Shown here piece by piece: positions 1 through 9,378 of a DNA stretch of 64,000 nucleotides. Every line of letters starts with the position of its first letter. Within the stretch, counting starts at the first letter, position 1. Origin of the DNA: JAEVLT01 sp044598425 (lineage in GTDB: Bacteria; Bacillota; Bacilli; Bacillales; Cytobacillaceae); assembly GCA_044598425.1 (NCBI GenBank), contig CP172536.1, positions 1-64,000 on the forward strand, read 5' to 3'. The position numbers and the translations under genes are program-made. A model generated the notes under the pieces. That model ran no database searches. It was not told the origin of the DNA and saw nothing but the letters and a program-made list of their open reading frames with translations.

Positions 1-100
1 TCACAGGCAAAGCTTTCTTAATAAAACACATGTGGACGCGAAAGCAGGGAACAGACTGTAATGACTAAAATAAATTCAAGTAACAAAGGAGGGAAAGGAT

Positions 101-1447
101 TTGGAAAACATAGCGGATCTTTGGAGTGCAGCGTTGACGAATATCGAAAAAAAGATAAGCAAACCCAGTTTCGACACATGGCTTAAGTCAACAAAAGCGC
201 ATTCCCTGCAGGGGGATCTGCTTATCGTAACGGCTCCAAATGAATTTGCGCGTGATTGGCTGGAAGAGCGCTATTCCCAGTTAATTTCAGGAATCCTTTA
301 TGAAATTACTGGAGAAGAGCTGTCTGTAAAATTTATTATTCCACAAAATCAAAATGAACAAGAATTCGAAATGGCCGTCCCTCCAAAAAAACAAAAAAAA
401 GATGATGATCATATCGAATTTCCGCAAAATATATTAAATCCAAAATATACTTTTGATACGTTCGTTATTGGGTCTGGGAATCGTTTTGCCCATGCAGCAT
501 CATTGGCTGTTGCCGAAGCACCGGCAAAAGCATACAATCCGCTGTTTATATACGGGGGAGTTGGATTAGGAAAAACCCATTTAATGCACGCGATTGGCCA
601 TTATGTATTAGATCACAATCCATCAGCGAAAGTGGTTTACCTATCATCTGAAAAATTTACAAATGAGTTTATCAACTCGATTCGTGACAACAAAGCGGAA
701 AGTTTTCGTACGAAATATCGAAATGTCGATGTCTTACTCATTGATGATATTCAGTTTTTGGCTGGGAAAGAATCTACTCAGGAAGAGTTTTTTCATACTT
801 TTAACAGCCTTCACGAAGAAAGTAAACAAATTGTCATCTCCAGCGACCGGCCGCCAAAAGAAATTCCAACTCTTGAAGACCGCTTACGGTCACGCTTTGA
901 ATGGGGATTGATCACAGATATTACTCCGCCAGATTTAGAAACGAGAATTGCGATTCTCCGCAAAAAGGCGAAAGCAGATGGTTTGGACATTCCAAATGAA
1001 GTAATGCTCTATATTGCGAATCAAATTGATTCTAACATTCGTGAACTAGAGGGAGCATTAATTCGCGTTGTCGCGTACTCTTCATTAATCAATAAGGATA
1101 TCAATGCGGATCTTGCTGCTGAAGCATTAAAAGACATCATTCCAAGTTCAAAGCCAAAGGTGATAACAATCCATGAAATTCAAAAAGCAGTTGGCGAGCA
1201 TTTTAATATTAAGCTAGAGGATTTTAAAGCAAAGAAACGAACAAAATCGGTTGCTTTTCCAAGGCAAATCGCCATGTATTTATCGCGGGAATTAACGGAT
1301 TATTCATTGCCTAAAATAGGTGAAGAATTCGGCGGCAGGGACCATACCACTGTGATCCATGCCCATGAAAAGATTTCAAAACTTCTGCAAGCTGATGCGC
1401 AATTGCAAAAGCAAATGAAAGAGTTAAATGAAATGTTAAAGCAATAA
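101..1447 (+). CDS. dnaA: Chromosomal replication initiator DnaA
   Basis: DnaA binds 9-mer boxes in oriC, oligomerises with ATP and opens the origin. The 448-residue protein has the usual four parts: an N-terminal interaction domain (about 1-80), a charged linker (about 85-110), an AAA+ domain with Walker A GGVGLGKT at 152-159 and Walker B LLIDD at 212-216, and a C-terminal helix-turn-helix with GGRDHTT near 411-417. The start is TTG at 101, fixed by a strong ribosome site AAAGGAGGG (85-93) seven bases upstream. DnaA boxes lie directly downstream. The 100 bases upstream hold the leader; I could not place the promoter, and the rpmH side of the origin is outside the window. Confidence 0.98.
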   Translation: MENIADLWSAALTNIEKKISKPSFDTWLKSTKAHSLQGDLLIVTAPNEFARDWLEERYSQLISGILYEITGEELSVKFIIPQNQNEQEFEMAVPPKKQKKDDDHIEFPQNILNPKYTFDTFVIGSGNRFAHAASLAVAEAPAKAYNPLFIYGGVGLGKTHLMHAIGHYVLDHNPSAKVVYLSSEKFTNEFINSIRDNKAESFRTKYRNVDVLLIDDIQFLAGKESTQEEFFHTFNSLHEESKQIVISSDRPPKEIPTLEDRLRSRFEWGLITDITPPDLETRIAILRKKAKADGLDIPNEVMLYIANQIDSNIRELEGALIRVVAYSSLINKDINADLAAEALKDIIPSSKPKVITIHEIQKAVGEHFNIKLEDFKAKKRTKSVAFPRQIAMYLSRELTDYSLPKIGEEFGGRDHTTVIHAHEKISKLLQADAQLQKQMKELNEMLKQ

Positions 1448-1661
1448 ATAGTGTTAATAACTTCTCTGTATTTATACACAGTCTATCCACATGTGGATAG
1501 ACTGTGTTTCCTTTGAAAAGTCAAGTTATCCACAAATCAACAAGCCCTACTATTACTTCTATTTTTTTAAAAGTTTTTAAATATATATGAGGCATAGAAA
1601 AACGCAGTGTTGAAGCTGAATACTATTTTTAAAAATATGCTTAAGCGGGAGGATTTATGAA
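1448..1661. other. oriC: oriC, dnaA-dnaN half (DnaA boxes and unwinding region)
   Basis: This intergenic stretch carries DnaA boxes TTATACACA (1472-1480), CTATCCACA (1483-1491), its abutting inverted copy (1492-1500) and a perfect TTATCCACA (1526-1534). A short GC cluster (about 1543-1547) follows. Next comes CTACTATTACTTCTATT (1548-1564), which matches the DnaA-trio layout of the B. subtilis basal unwinding system. It leads into an AT-rich tract (1560-1590). The spacing (last box, GC cluster, trios, AT tract) is seen directly; function as the unwinding site is inferred from B. subtilis. Confidence 0.9.
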
Positions 1662-2798
1662 ATGAAATTTATAATCCAACGGGACCGTCTAGTTCAAAGT
1701 GTACTAGACGTTATGAAGGCTGTTACATCAAGAACGACAATTCCGATTTTAACAGGGATAAAAGTAGCAGCATCAGAAAGTGGAGTTACATTAACGGGAA
1801 GCGATTCTGATATTTCAATTGAATCATTTATTCCAAAAGAAGAAGATGGCGATGAAATTGTTGAAGTAAAACAAACTGGTTCCATTGTGCTTCAAGCGAA
1901 GTTTTTTAGCGAAATTGTAAAAAAACTGCCGACCGATTTAGTTGAAATTGAAGTCTTGAATCATTTACAAACCATTATTCGATCAGGGAAATCAGAGTTT
2001 AATTTGAATGGACTGGATGCTGAAGAGTACCCTCGCCTCCCGCAGATCGAAGAAAATAATAAGTTTCAAATTGCTACCGATCTTCTTAAAGTCTTGATTC
2101 GTCAGACGGTTTTTGCAGTGTCCACCTCAGAAACACGACCGATCTTGACAGGTGTCAACTGGAGGGTTGAAAATGATGAACTTACCTGTATTGCAACAGA
2201 TAGCCACCGTTTGGCATTAAGAAAAGCAAAAATTGAGATTGAAGCGAATGAAACCTATAATGTTGTTATTCCAGGGAAAAGTTTAAATGAATTAAGCAAA
2301 ATTATTGATGATACGAGCGATTTAATTGATATTGTGATTACCGATAATCAAGTTTTGTTTAAAGCAAAACATTTGTTATTTTTCTCAAGATTACTAGAAG
2401 GAAATTACCCGGATACTTCAAGACTGATTCCTGCAGAAAGTAAAACCGAAGTCGTTGTGAATACAAAGGAATTTTTACAAGCGATTGATCGTGCATCGTT
2501 GCTAGCTCGTGAGGGAAAAAACAATGTAGTTAAACTTTCAACCATTGAAGATAGCAGTATTGAGATTTCTTCCAATACCCCGGAAATTGGTAAAGTTATT
2601 GAGGAAATCCAAAGCCAGTCAATTGAAGGTGAAGAATTGAAAATCTCGTTTAGTGCCAAATATATGATGGATGCCCTAAAGGCTTTAGAAGGTACAGATA
2701 TTAAAGTCAGCTTCACGGGAGCCATGCGACCATTTGTTATTCGCCCCCTTCATGACGAAACAACGCTGCAGTTGATTTTACCGGTAAGAACGTATTAA
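1662..2798 (+). CDS. dnaN: DNA polymerase III beta sliding clamp
   Basis: The ring-shaped clamp tethers DNA polymerase III and many repair enzymes to DNA. The 378-residue length and three-fold repeat organisation match the family, and the C-terminal LILPVRTY is the typical clamp ending. The ATG at 1662 follows ribosome site GCGGGAGGA (1646-1653). It follows dnaA across the 214-bp origin spacer and is closed by a strong hairpin terminator, so dnaA-dnaN form a unit here as in other Bacillus. Confidence 0.98.
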   Translation: MKFIIQRDRLVQSVLDVMKAVTSRTTIPILTGIKVAASESGVTLTGSDSDISIESFIPKEEDGDEIVEVKQTGSIVLQAKFFSEIVKKLPTDLVEIEVLNHLQTIIRSGKSEFNLNGLDAEEYPRLPQIEENNKFQIATDLLKVLIRQTVFAVSTSETRPILTGVNWRVENDELTCIATDSHRLALRKAKIEIEANETYNVVIPGKSLNELSKIIDDTSDLIDIVITDNQVLFKAKHLLFFSRLLEGNYPDTSRLIPAESKTEVVVNTKEFLQAIDRASLLAREGKNNVVKLSTIEDSSIEISSNTPEIGKVIEEIQSQSIEGEELKISFSAKYMMDALKALEGTDIKVSFTGAMRPFVIRPLHDETTLQLILPVRTY

Positions 2799-2817
2799 TC
2801 AAAGCGAGCGCTCAATG

Positions 2818-2864
2818 AAAAAAAGATAAAAGCTGCTGAATATTTAGCAGCTTTTATCTTTTTT
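2818..2864 (+). terminator. Rho-independent terminator after dnaN
   Basis: A long stem (AAAGATAAAAGCTGCT pairing with AGCAGCTTTTATCTTT) is followed by a T-run. The A-run on the left makes it potentially bidirectional. Confidence 0.9.
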
Positions 2865-2952
2865 GCGGGAACTTCTTAGTTTTCTTTGTATCTATGACAA
2901 TTATTTAGTAAAATTAAATATTAGAGACCATTTCAGAAAAGAGTGATACACT

Positions 2953-3171
2953 TTGCCTGTAAAAATTAAGGTAGATACAGAATACATTACGTTGGGCCAA
3001 TTTTTAAAGTTAGCGGATGTTATTCAAACGGGTGGAATGGCAAAATGGTTTTTGAGTGAAAATAAAATTTTAATTAATGGTGAACAGGATCAGCGAAGAG
3101 GCCGAAAACTTTACGCCGGTGACCGAGTTCAGATTGAGGGCTTTGGTGAATTTATCCTCGCCGAGCATTAG
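2953..3171 (+). CDS. yaaA: S4-domain RNA-binding protein YaaA (RlbA)
   Basis: This 72-residue protein is almost entirely one S4 RNA-binding domain, with the core TLGQFLKLADVIQTGGMAKW near residues 12-31 and a basic RRGRKLYAGD segment. It matches B. subtilis YaaA/RlbA, which is linked to ribosome biogenesis. The start is TTG at 2953; the ribosome site is weak (AAAAGAGTG around 2938-2945). Only 11 bp separate it from recF, so the two are probably co-transcribed. Confidence 0.93.
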   Translation: MPVKIKVDTEYITLGQFLKLADVIQTGGMAKWFLSENKILINGEQDQRRGRKLYAGDRVQIEGFGEFILAEH

Positions 3172-3182
3172 AGGATTCATAC

Positions 3183-4301
3183 ATGTATATTGAGCAATTA
3201 TCGTTAAAAAATTACCGGAATTATGAACAACTGGATATCTCTTTTGAAAACAAAGTAAATGTTATTTTAGGTGAGAATGCTCAAGGGAAAACAAATGTAA
3301 TGGAATCGATCTTCGTGTTAGCGATGGCAAAGTCCCACAGGACAGCGAATGATAAAGAACTTATTCGCTGGGACAAAGAATATGCTAAAATAGAAGGTAG
3401 AGTGCAAAAACAGCATGGCAGTTTGCCGCTGCAGCTCGTCATTTCAAAATGGGGAAAAAAAGCAAGGTGCAACCATATTGAGCAGCAAAGATTAAGCCAG
3501 TACGTTGGAAATATGAATGTTGTTATGTTTGCTCCGGAAGATTTGAACCTTGTAAAAGGCAGTCCGCAAGTTAGACGCCGATTTATTGATATGGAAATTG
3601 GCCAAGTGTCCCCTATTTATTTACATGATATGAGTCAATATCAAAAAATTCTTCAACAACGCAATCATTATTTGAAAATGATGCAAATAAAAAAGCAAAG
3701 CGATCAAACGATGCTTGAGATATTAACGGAGCAATTTATCCAAACAGCCGTTAAGATTGTTGCTAAACGGTTTGAATTTCTCCGACAGTTGGAAAATTGG
3801 GCGCAACCCATTCATAAAGGAATTTCCCGAGGCCTTGAAACATTAAAAATTGAATATAAACCATCACTTGATGTATCAGAAGGACAAGATTTGTCGAAAA
3901 TGGTAGCAAGTTTTGAAGAAAAATTTTCCAAGGTGAAAGAAAGAGAGATTGACCGCGGGACAACGTTATTTGGTCCCCATCGTGATGATTTGCTCTTTTT
4001 TGTAAATGAACGCGATGTGCAGACGTTTGGTTCACAAGGACAGCAGCGCACAACCGCATTGTCGCTAAAACTTGCAGAAATTGAGTTAATTCATTCTGAA
4101 ATTGATGAATATCCAATCTTGCTTCTTGATGATGTTTTATCCGAACTGGATGACTATCGTCAATCTCATTTGCTGAATACCATCCAAGGGAAGGTTCAAA
4201 CCTTTGTCACCACAACGAGTATTGATGGCATCGACCATCAAACTTTAAAAGATGCTTCGACTTTTACTGTCGAATCGGGAACGATGAACAAAAGAAATTG
4301 A
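3183..4301 (+). CDS. recF: DNA replication and repair protein RecF
   Basis: RecF is an SMC-like ATPase that, with RecO and RecR, loads RecA on gapped DNA. The 372 residues show Walker A GENAQGKT at 30-37, the ABC signature SQGQQRT near 284-290 and Walker B LLLDDVLSELD near 312-322. The ATG start lies 11 bp after yaaA. Its stop codon overlaps the leader of remB. Length is normal for the family. Confidence 0.97.
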   Translation: MYIEQLSLKNYRNYEQLDISFENKVNVILGENAQGKTNVMESIFVLAMAKSHRTANDKELIRWDKEYAKIEGRVQKQHGSLPLQLVISKWGKKARCNHIEQQRLSQYVGNMNVVMFAPEDLNLVKGSPQVRRRFIDMEIGQVSPIYLHDMSQYQKILQQRNHYLKMMQIKKQSDQTMLEILTEQFIQTAVKIVAKRFEFLRQLENWAQPIHKGISRGLETLKIEYKPSLDVSEGQDLSKMVASFEEKFSKVKEREIDRGTTLFGPHRDDLLFFVNERDVQTFGSQGQQRTTALSLKLAEIELIHSEIDEYPILLLDDVLSELDDYRQSHLLNTIQGKVQTFVTTTSIDGIDHQTLKDASTFTVESGTMNKRN

Positions 4302-4309
4302 GGTGCGAT

Positions 4310-4564
4310 GTGTATATTCATATCGGGGAAGACCTAAACATTCAAGCGCAGGATGTTATTGCAATCTTAGATAAAAAGAGCGTTAACTCTTCATCCTTTG
4401 TTGAAGAGTTTTTAAAACGCCATCATGAAAGTATTATCAATCTTTCCAAAAAATCCTTTAAATCCATTGTAATAACGAGTAACAAAGTTTATTTATCCCC
4501 CCTTGCTTCCGGGACATTGAAAAAGAGAACAAGTCTCCCAGCAACGCAAGGTTTTTCACAATAA
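4310..4564 (+). CDS. remB: Extracellular matrix regulatory protein RemB (YaaB)
   Basis: RemB is a small DUF370-type protein implicated in biofilm matrix control in B. subtilis. The 84-residue product starts MYIHIGEDL and has the family ending STLKKR-like (GTLKKRTS). I choose GTG at 4310 because GAGGTG lies just upstream at 4300-4305 and because B. subtilis RemB starts MYIHLG. An earlier TTG at 4298 overlaps the recF stop and adds four unconserved residues. Residues after about 30 are more diverged than in its neighbours. Confidence 0.88.
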   Translation: MYIHIGEDLNIQAQDVIAILDKKSVNSSSFVEEFLKRHHESIINLSKKSFKSIVITSNKVYLSPLASGTLKKRTSLPATQGFSQ

Positions 4565-4618
4565 AGCATGTCATGGAATTGTATTTCCATTTTAGTAAAG
4601 AAAGTGCAGGTGAACGAT

Positions 4619-6547
4619 ATGACAATGGAACAAAAAGAAGTCCAAGAGCAAGCTTATGATGCTAATCAGATCCAGGTTCTTGAGGGGCTTGAAGCTGTAC
4701 GAAAACGTCCGGGTATGTATATCGGTTCAACAAGCGGCAAAGGTCTTCATCATCTTGTCTGGGAAATAGTGGATAATAGTATTGATGAAGCATTAGCAGG
4801 CTTTTGTGACGAGATAAATGTCATTATCGAAAAAGATAACAGCATAACCGTTAAGGATAATGGACGAGGAATTCCGGTTGGTATTCAAGAAAAAATGGGC
4901 CGGCCAGCAGTTGAAGTCATCATGACGGTTCTTCATGCCGGCGGTAAATTTGGCGGCGGCGGCTATAAGGTTTCAGGAGGACTGCACGGTGTAGGTGCTT
5001 CTGTTGTAAATGCTTTGTCTACTGTCCTGGAAGTTTTTGTTCATCGGGATGGCCATATTTATTATCAAAAATATGAGCGGGGAGTTCCAGTTGCGGATTT
5101 AAAAATTATTGGAGAAACCGATCATACTGGTACAACGACACATTTTATTCCTGACGGAGAAATTTTCACAGAAACATTGGAGTATGAGTATGATACACTT
5201 GCGACACGGCTTCGCGAACTTGCCTTTTTAAATCGCGGATTAAAAATAACAATCGATGACAAACGGGTTGAAAATAAACATAGTGAATACCATTACGAAG
5301 GTGGTATTAAATCATATGTTGAACATTTAAACCGTACAAAAGAAGTTATTCTTGATGAACCGATCTATCTTGAAGGCGAACGGGATGGAATAACTGTTGA
5401 AGTAGCTCTTCAATACAATGAAGGCTATACAGAAAGCATTTATTCTTTCGCCAATAACATTCATACGTATGAAGGCGGCACGCATGAGTCTGGATTCAAA
5501 ACCGCTTTAACAAGAGTCATTAACGACTACGCCAGGAAAAACGGAATGATTAAAGAAAATGATGCGAATCTTTCTGGGGAAGACGTTCGTGAAGGTCTGA
5601 CTGCCATTATTTCAGTAAAACATCCGGATCCGCAATTTGAAGGACAAACAAAAACCAAACTTGGAAACTCAGAAGTCCGAACGATTACAGATGCTGTTTT
5701 TTCAAGCCATTTTGAAAAATTTTTACTGGAAAATCCAATGGTTGCAAGGAAGATTGTTGAAAAAGGTTTAATGGCAGCAAGAGCGAGATTGGCTGCGAAG
5801 AAAGCGCGGGAGCTGACGCGTCGGAAAAGTGCTCTGGAAGTTTCAAGTCTGCCAGGAAAATTAGCGGACTGTTCTTCAAAAGACCCTTCAATTAGTGAAA
5901 TCTATGTGGTTGAGGGGGATTCTGCCGGAGGATCGGCAAAACAGGGGCGAGACCGTCATTTTCAAGCCATTTTACCATTACGTGGGAAGATTCTAAATGT
6001 AGAAAAGTCCCGGTTGGATAAAATTCTTTCGAATAACGAGGTTCGGGCAATTATCACCGCGATTGGAACGGGAATCGGTGAAGATTTCGATATCTCGAAG
6101 GCCCGCTATCATAAAATTGTGATCATGACGGATGCCGATGTCGACGGGGCTCACATTCGAACATTATTATTGACCTTCTTTTACCGCTATATGCGGAAAA
6201 TTATCGAAGCAGGCTATATTTATATTGCCCAGCCGCCTTTATTTAAAATTCAGCAAGGGAAACGGGTTGAATATGCTTATAATGATCGGCAGCTTGACGA
6301 GATTATGAGCCAGCTTGGCGCTCAGCCAAAGCCGAGCATCCAGCGGTATAAAGGTCTGGGTGAAATGAATCCTGAACAGCTATGGGAAACAACAATGGAT
6401 CCGGAAACACGCACATTGCTTCAAGTAAGCCTGGAAGATGCCATTGAAGCAGATGAAACATTTGAAATTCTAATGGGCGATAAGGTTGAACCGCGGCGTC
6501 AATTTATCGAAGAAAATGCTTTATATGTAAAAAATTTAGATATTTAA
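4619..6547 (+). CDS. gyrB: DNA gyrase subunit B
   Basis: GyrB is the ATPase subunit of the A2B2 gyrase that introduces negative supercoils. Visible motifs are the GHKL ATPase elements NSIDEAL, DNGRGIP and GGLHGVGASVVN in the first 130 residues, the Toprim motif EGDSAGG near 432-438, DADVDGAHI near 505, and the QRYKGLGEMN segment near the end. ATG at 4619 is preferred because AGGTGA (4608-4613) lies five bases upstream; an in-frame ATG at 4568 would add a non-conserved extension. The product has 642 residues, the normal length. Confidence 0.97.
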   Translation: MTMEQKEVQEQAYDANQIQVLEGLEAVRKRPGMYIGSTSGKGLHHLVWEIVDNSIDEALAGFCDEINVIIEKDNSITVKDNGRGIPVGIQEKMGRPAVEVIMTVLHAGGKFGGGGYKVSGGLHGVGASVVNALSTVLEVFVHRDGHIYYQKYERGVPVADLKIIGETDHTGTTTHFIPDGEIFTETLEYEYDTLATRLRELAFLNRGLKITIDDKRVENKHSEYHYEGGIKSYVEHLNRTKEVILDEPIYLEGERDGITVEVALQYNEGYTESIYSFANNIHTYEGGTHESGFKTALTRVINDYARKNGMIKENDANLSGEDVREGLTAIISVKHPDPQFEGQTKTKLGNSEVRTITDAVFSSHFEKFLLENPMVARKIVEKGLMAARARLAAKKARELTRRKSALEVSSLPGKLADCSSKDPSISEIYVVEGDSAGGSAKQGRDRHFQAILPLRGKILNVEKSRLDKILSNNEVRAIITAIGTGIGEDFDISKARYHKIVIMTDADVDGAHIRTLLLTFFYRYMRKIIEAGYIYIAQPPLFKIQQGKRVEYAYNDRQLDEIMSQLGAQPKPSIQRYKGLGEMNPEQLWETTMDPETRTLLQVSLEDAIEADETFEILMGDKVEPRRQFIEENALYVKNLDI

Positions 6548-6593
6548 ATTTAAAACTTCAGCTTGTGAATTTTTAATCATCAAAGGGAATGCC

Positions 6594-6622
6594 AGGATAG
6601 ATCGCCGTCTATCCTGCTTTTA
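6594..6622 (+). terminator. Weak hairpin between gyrB and gyrA
   Basis: AGGATAG (6594-6600) pairs with CTATCCT (6609-6615) ahead of GCTTTTA. The T-run is short, so this may be a partial terminator or simply a structured spacer. The 176-bp gyrB-gyrA gap holds nothing else I can support. Confidence 0.4.
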
Positions 6623-6723
6623 CATTGAAGAAGTGATTTGCTTGGTTTTATAGCTTTTAGGAGACGCGGCGCATTTAGTCGGCCGGGCGCTCTACGCTTT
6701 TCTAATAAGGAGGTTTCTCAACT

Positions 6724-9228
6724 ATGGCTGATATGCCTAGCTCTCGAGTGAAAGAGATTAACATAAGCCAGGAAATGCGTTCATCCTTTTTGGATTACGC
6801 AATGAGTGTAATTGTATCAAGGGCGCTGCCTGATGTTCGCGATGGATTAAAACCGGTTCATCGCCGGATTTTATATGCTATGCATGATTTGGGTATGCAT
6901 GCGGACAAACCTTTTAAAAAATCCGCCCGTATTGTCGGTGAAGTAATTGGTAAGTATCACCCGCATGGTGACTCTGCTGTATATGATACGATGGTTCGGA
7001 TGGCACAGGACTTTAACTATCGTTATATGCTTGTTGATGGCCATGGAAATTTTGGATCTGTCGATGGTGATGCGGCTGCAGCGATGCGTTATACGGAAGC
7101 AAGAATGTCAAAGATTTCAATGGAATTGCTGCGCGATATTAACAAAGACACCATTGATTACCAGGATAACTATGATGGAGCGGAAAAAGAGCCGGTGGTA
7201 CTCCCTTCCCGCTTCCCTAACTTATTGGTAAATGGCACATCAGGAATTGCCGTCGGAATGGCAACAAACATTCCGCCGCATCAATTGGGTGAAGTGATCG
7301 ATGCGGTTTTAGCCCTTAGTAAAGATCCAGAAATTACGATTCAAGAGCTGATGGATTATATCCCTGGTCCAGACTTCCCAACAGCCGGATTGATTTTGGG
7401 ACGGAGTGGTATTCGAAAAGCTTATACAACCGGAAGAGGATCCATTACACTCCGGGCTAAAGTTGAAATAGAACAAAAATCAAACGGTAAGGAAGTTATT
7501 ATTGTCACTGAACTCCCCTACCAGGTGAACAAAGCAAAATTAATTGAAAAAATTGCCGAGCTAGTCCGTGAAAAAAGAATTGATGGGATCACTGATTTAC
7601 GTGATGAATCCGACCGCAGAGGTATGCGTATTTATATTGAAGTCCGCAAAGATGCAAATGCAAATGTTATTTTAAATAATTTGTACAAGCACACCGCTCT
7701 TCAAACAACTTTCGGAATTAATCTGCTCGCACTGGCGGATGGGCAGCCGAAAGTATTGAATTTAAAGCAATGCCTTGAGCATTATTTAAGCCACCAGCAA
7801 GTGGTTATTCGCCGCAGGACTGAATTTGAATTGAAAAAAGCGGAAGCGCGCGCCCATATTCTAGAAGGTTTGCGGACAGCACTAGATCATTTGGACGCCG
7901 TGATTAACTTGATCCGCAGTTCACAAACAACGGATATTGCCCGCGAAGGCTTGATGACTCAATTTAATTTATCTGAAAAACAGGCACAAGCGATTCTAGA
8001 TATGCGCCTTCAGCGCTTAACGGGGCTGGAACGAGAAAAGATTGAGGAAGAATACCAAAGCTTAGTCAAATTGATTGCTGAACTAAAGGCTATTTTAGCA
8101 GATGAAGAAAAGGTCCTTGAAATTATCCGTGAAGAATTAGTGGAAATTAAGGAGCGCTTTAATGATCAGCGCCGTACGGAAATTGTTTCTGGAGGAATTG
8201 AAAATATTGAAGATGAAGATTTAATTCCACGTGAAAATGTTGTCATTACACTGACGCATAACGGCTATATCAAACGGCTACCTGTTTCGACTTACCGTGC
8301 CCAAAAACGCGGTGGACGCGGAATTCAAGGAATGGGAACAAATGAAGATGATTTTGTCGAGCATTTAATTACAACTTCCACCCATGATACCATTCTATTT
8401 TTTACAAACAAAGGAAAGGTGTATCGCTCGAAAGGGTATGAAATTCCAGAATTAGGCCGCACTGCGAAAGGTATTCCGATTATTAATCTGCTCGGAATAG
8501 AAAAAGGCGAATGGGTCAATGCAATGATTCCTGTTCAAGAATTTGTCGATGACTGGTATTTGTTCTTTACAACAAAGGAAGGAATTTCTAAACGTTCGCC
8601 GTTAACATCTTTTGCCAATATTCGTAATAATGGATTAATCGCACTGAATCTTCGAACGGAAGATGAATTAATTTCCGTTCGTCTTACAGATGGAAATAAG
8701 GAAATTATAATTGGAACGAAAAAAGGTATGCTGATTCGTTTTCCTGAAACTGACGTAAGATCGATGGGAAGAACGGCAACCGGTGTTAAGGGAATTACGT
8801 TAAACAGGGATGATGAAGTTGTTGGCATGGAGGTGCTTGAAGAAAATACAGAGATCTTGATCGTGACAAAAAATGGCTATGGAAAGCGCACTCCTGCGCA
8901 TGAATACCGTGTCCAAAGCAGAGGCGGAAAAGGAATTAAGACATGCAATATTACGGATAAAAATGGTGATCTTATTTCCATGAAGGCTGTAACCGGCGTC
9001 GAGGATCTAATGCTAATAACAACTGGCGGCGTTTTAATCCGGATTGCCGTAGACAGCATATCCTCAATGGGCCGCAATACAATCGGTGTTAAATTAATTA
9101 ATTTAAAAGAAGAGAATGAATATGTTGCTACAGTAGCAAAAGTAGAAAAAGAAGAAGCATCCTTGGAAAATGAAAATTCCGGTGAACAAGAACCAGATGT
9201 GAATGACACAGAAAACAATGAGGAGTAA
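6724..9228 (+). CDS. gyrA: DNA gyrase subunit A
   Basis: GyrA is the DNA cleavage and religation subunit. The catalytic tyrosine is Y123 in AAMRYTEARM. The quinolone-resistance region reads HPHGDSAVYDTM with Ser84 and Asp88, a wild-type-like state. C-terminal beta-pinwheel repeats include the GyrA box QKRGGRG (around 530). The acidic tail (last 25 residues) is typical. ATG at 6724 follows a strong AAGGAGG (6707-6713). Length 834 is slightly longer than in B. subtilis because of the tail. Confidence 0.97.
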   Translation: MADMPSSRVKEINISQEMRSSFLDYAMSVIVSRALPDVRDGLKPVHRRILYAMHDLGMHADKPFKKSARIVGEVIGKYHPHGDSAVYDTMVRMAQDFNYRYMLVDGHGNFGSVDGDAAAAMRYTEARMSKISMELLRDINKDTIDYQDNYDGAEKEPVVLPSRFPNLLVNGTSGIAVGMATNIPPHQLGEVIDAVLALSKDPEITIQELMDYIPGPDFPTAGLILGRSGIRKAYTTGRGSITLRAKVEIEQKSNGKEVIIVTELPYQVNKAKLIEKIAELVREKRIDGITDLRDESDRRGMRIYIEVRKDANANVILNNLYKHTALQTTFGINLLALADGQPKVLNLKQCLEHYLSHQQVVIRRRTEFELKKAEARAHILEGLRTALDHLDAVINLIRSSQTTDIAREGLMTQFNLSEKQAQAILDMRLQRLTGLEREKIEEEYQSLVKLIAELKAILADEEKVLEIIREELVEIKERFNDQRRTEIVSGGIENIEDEDLIPRENVVITLTHNGYIKRLPVSTYRAQKRGGRGIQGMGTNEDDFVEHLITTSTHDTILFFTNKGKVYRSKGYEIPELGRTAKGIPIINLLGIEKGEWVNAMIPVQEFVDDWYLFFTTKEGISKRSPLTSFANIRNNGLIALNLRTEDELISVRLTDGNKEIIIGTKKGMLIRFPETDVRSMGRTATGVKGITLNRDDEVVGMEVLEENTEILIVTKNGYGKRTPAHEYRVQSRGGKGIKTCNITDKNGDLISMKAVTGVEDLMLITTGGVLIRIAVDSISSMGRNTIGVKLINLKEENEYVATVAKVEKEEASLENENSGEQEPDVNDTENNEE

Positions 9229-9235
9229 TTTTTTT

Positions 9236-9265
9236 GAGGAGCAGAAAAGCTCCTCTTTATTTTTA
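9236..9265 (+). terminator. Rho-independent terminator after gyrA
   Basis: GAGGAGC (9236-9242) pairs with GCTCCTC (9249-9255) around loop AGAAAA, followed by TTTATTTTT. Confidence 0.9.
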
Positions 9266-9378
9266 CTGTGAATTACCATTTCAATAGGACAAAAGTGTTT
9301 GTTTTTCTGATTTTGTCCCTTTTCTTATGGTAAAATAGAGAAAATGAAAAGTTGATATGTAAGTTGAGGTGAGATTCT

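Noticed and set aside
3763..4116. Minus-strand ORF of 117 codons opposite recF
   Set aside because: It is fully inside recF, has no ribosome site or family signature, and another minus-strand ORF overlaps it in a second frame.
4298..4309. TTG at 4298 as remB start
   Set aside because: It overlaps the recF stop and precedes the ribosome site GAGGTG; GTG at 4310 matches the family N-terminus.
4568..4618. Extended GyrB N-terminus from ATG at 4568
   Set aside because: No ribosome site there and no similarity of the added 17 residues to GyrB.
6594..6622. A riboswitch in the gyrB-gyrA gap
   Set aside because: Only one short hairpin is visible; no conserved aptamer sequence was recognised.
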